Shown piece by piece: positions 6,984 to 7,912 of a stretch of DNA of 7,912 nt. A program made the translations under genes and the position numbers. This stretch comes from Sphingomonadales bacterium UBA658 (GTDB lineage Bacteria > Pseudomonadota > Alphaproteobacteria > Sphingomonadales > Sphingomonadaceae), in assembly GCA_002299195.1 (NCBI GenBank), contig DBOA01000035.1, positions 25,972-33,883 on the forward strand, written 5' to 3'. Below the pieces are notes generated by a model, which saw only the letters and a list, made by a program, of their open reading frames with translations, was not told where the DNA came from and did not search any database. Position 1 is the first letter of the stretch. Each line of letters starts with the position of its first letter.

Positions 6984-7534
6984 CTTTTCAGAATAATATA
7001 CAGCGCGCCTGCCCCGCCATGCCGGGGATGCGCGTTGCGGACAGCAGAGATGCTCCTTGCGTGGCGTGACGCCGCCAGCCAATCGCGGACAACTGCGGCA
7101 ATCGCGCCCCTGCCCTGCCCACTCGCGCGATCATGCGCGCGTTGCTTGCCCGTCACCAAAAGGACGACCTTCATCCTTTGCGCTATCGCCTGTTCAAGCG
7201 CGCCATCGAGCCGCGCATAGGCACCAGACAACGAAGCGTCATGCAAATCCACGCTGACATCGGGCATGATGCTGCCGCGCGTGATCCGTCGGTCCCAATG
7301 GCCATCCAGATTGTGCGGAACAGGCGCAATCTTGCTTTGTTGTGCGGCAACAATCTTCGCAGCTTCGGTACGTACCGGCTTGGGCTTGGCATTCAGATGC
7401 GTGGCCAAGAGCGCTTTGTCCGACGCGGCCGCAACCACGGGCGGCGCCTTTGGCTTTGTTGCATGTATCGGGCTGACCGTGGCGACTACTTTGCCCCACA
7501 GTGCCTTTTCATTGCTGTCCAAATGCCGCGCCAT
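6980..7534 (-). CDS. Smr-domain protein (Smr/MutS family)
   Basis: A 184-residue protein with a variable, Ala/Lys/Pro-rich N-terminal half and a C-terminal Smr domain (about 93-184). Smr domains bind nucleic acid and several are nucleases; stand-alone bacterial versions are poorly characterised. Visible marks are HWDRRITRGSIMPDVSVDLH (79-98), the strand VVLLVTGK (123-130), a helix AAVVRDWL (146-153) and the terminal HGGAGALYIIL (172-182). The LDxH motif reads VDLH followed by D99 rather than the usual glycine, and TGxG reads TGKQ, so catalytic competence is uncertain. The start at 7534 gives the expected KALWGKV opening. It lies seven bases after the mltA stop, so the two genes are probably co-transcribed; no strong ribosome site is visible, which fits translational coupling. 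Confidence 0.88.
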   Translation of the reverse strand: MARHLDSNEKALWGKVVATVSPIHATKPKAPPVVAAASDKALLATHLNAKPKPVRTEAAKIVAAQQSKIAPVPHNLDGHWDRRITRGSIMPDVSVDLHDASLSGAYARLDGALEQAIAQRMKVVLLVTGKQRAHDRASGQGRGAIAAVVRDWLAASRHARSISAVRNAHPRHGGAGALYIILKS

Positions 7535-7541
7535 GGCGAAT

Positions 7542-7912
7542 TTATAGTCCGAGCCGGGTGACTGCCGCCTTGGGTAAGAAAATCAGCGCCGCGCCGCGTG
7601 CCGCCATACCACCAGCGATGGCACGTGCTCGGTCTCCTGCCCCCCAAAATGTATCAATCCGGTTTGCGCCCTTGATCGCGCCGCCGGTGTCCTGGGCAAC
7701 CCAAATGCCGTTCGGTTCGGCACGGTCCATCGACAGCCACAGTGGCGCACCCAGCGGGATAAACTTAACGTCCACGGCGACGCTTGCTTCGCCCACGACA
7801 GGATAGCCCATTGCGCCAAGCGGCCCAGCGCCGGTCAGTTCACGGAAAAACACGAAACTCTTATTTTCCTGCATGACTTTGCGGCCCTCTTCAGGATTGG
7901 CACGCAAATAGG
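7542..7912 (-). CDS. mltA: Membrane-bound lytic murein transglycosylase A (C-terminal part only)
   Basis: MltA cleaves the glycan strand of peptidoglycan to 1,6-anhydromuropeptides at the outer membrane periplasmic face. Only the last 123 codons are in the window; the N-terminus is beyond the right edge. The segment is the 3D domain: YLRANPEEG, MQENKSFVFFRE, GYPVVGEASVAVDVKFIPLG, LWLSMDRAEP, then WVAQDTGGAIKGANRIDTFW with its conserved aspartates, including the one regarded as catalytic in E. coli MltA. The E. coli protein has the closely similar VAQDVGGAIKG block. The TTG at 7907 is an internal leucine codon, not a start, because matching sequence (a tyrosine codon) continues to its left. 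Next downstream is the smr gene. Confidence 0.93.
   Translation of the reverse strand, partial: YLRANPEEGRKVMQENKSFVFFRELTGAGPLGAMGYPVVGEASVAVDVKFIPLGAPLWLSMDRAEPNGIWVAQDTGGAIKGANRIDTFWGAGDRARAIAGGMAARGAALIFLPKAAVTRLGL

Noticed and set aside
6291..7082. 263-codon minus-strand open frame
   Set aside because: It is antisense to dapE and overlaps the smr end in another frame; the dapE motifs on the other strand are unambiguous.
7905..7907. TTG as the start of the right-edge gene
   Set aside because: It is a leucine codon within the conserved YLRANP segment of MltA, which continues beyond the window.

Overview
The window reads as a chromosomal segment of an alphaproteobacterium, most likely a sphingomonad (order Sphingomonadales). 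The reasons are moderately high GC, a PAS_5-type PAS protein resembling those of sphingomonads, and a compact mltA-smr gene pair of the alphaproteobacterial kind. No RNA gene, insertion sequence, phage gene or CRISPR array is visible. The taxonomic call rests on protein resemblance recalled from memory, not on a search.

Region 1 (1-4387) looks like a small sugar-uptake locus. A GH36 alpha-galactosidase is on the minus strand, starts near 1265 and is cut by the left edge. It diverges from a plus-strand pair: an SSS-family (vSGLT-like) transporter at 1398-2924 and a glycerol kinase at 2921-4387, which overlap by the four bases ATGA. The 132-base gap between the divergent starts is AT-rich and probably holds both promoters. 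No glycerol facilitator, glycerol-3-phosphate dehydrogenase or other glycerol gene lies in the window. The simplest joint reading is uptake of an alpha-galactosyl-glycerol such as floridoside, cytoplasmic cleavage to galactose plus glycerol, and phosphorylation of the glycerol by GlpK. This is inference from content and layout, but it is the best candidate here for an uncharacterised pathway.

Region 2 (4388-5843) holds a PAS-domain protein gene (4473-5246). Its reading frame continues past the TGA as clearly protein-like sequence as far as 5804, interrupted in the same frame by a TAA at 5391 and another TAA at 5775. The downstream stretch is best explained as the decayed C-terminal half of a roughly 443-residue protein, with the PAS half still intact.

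Region 3 (5844-7912) is housekeeping. dapE (lysine and diaminopimelate synthesis) runs rightwards. Meeting it tail to tail on the minus strand are an Smr-domain gene and, seven bases upstream of that, the 3' part of the lytic transglycosylase gene mltA, which is cut by the right edge. The dapE and smr stop codons share one CTAG palindrome.
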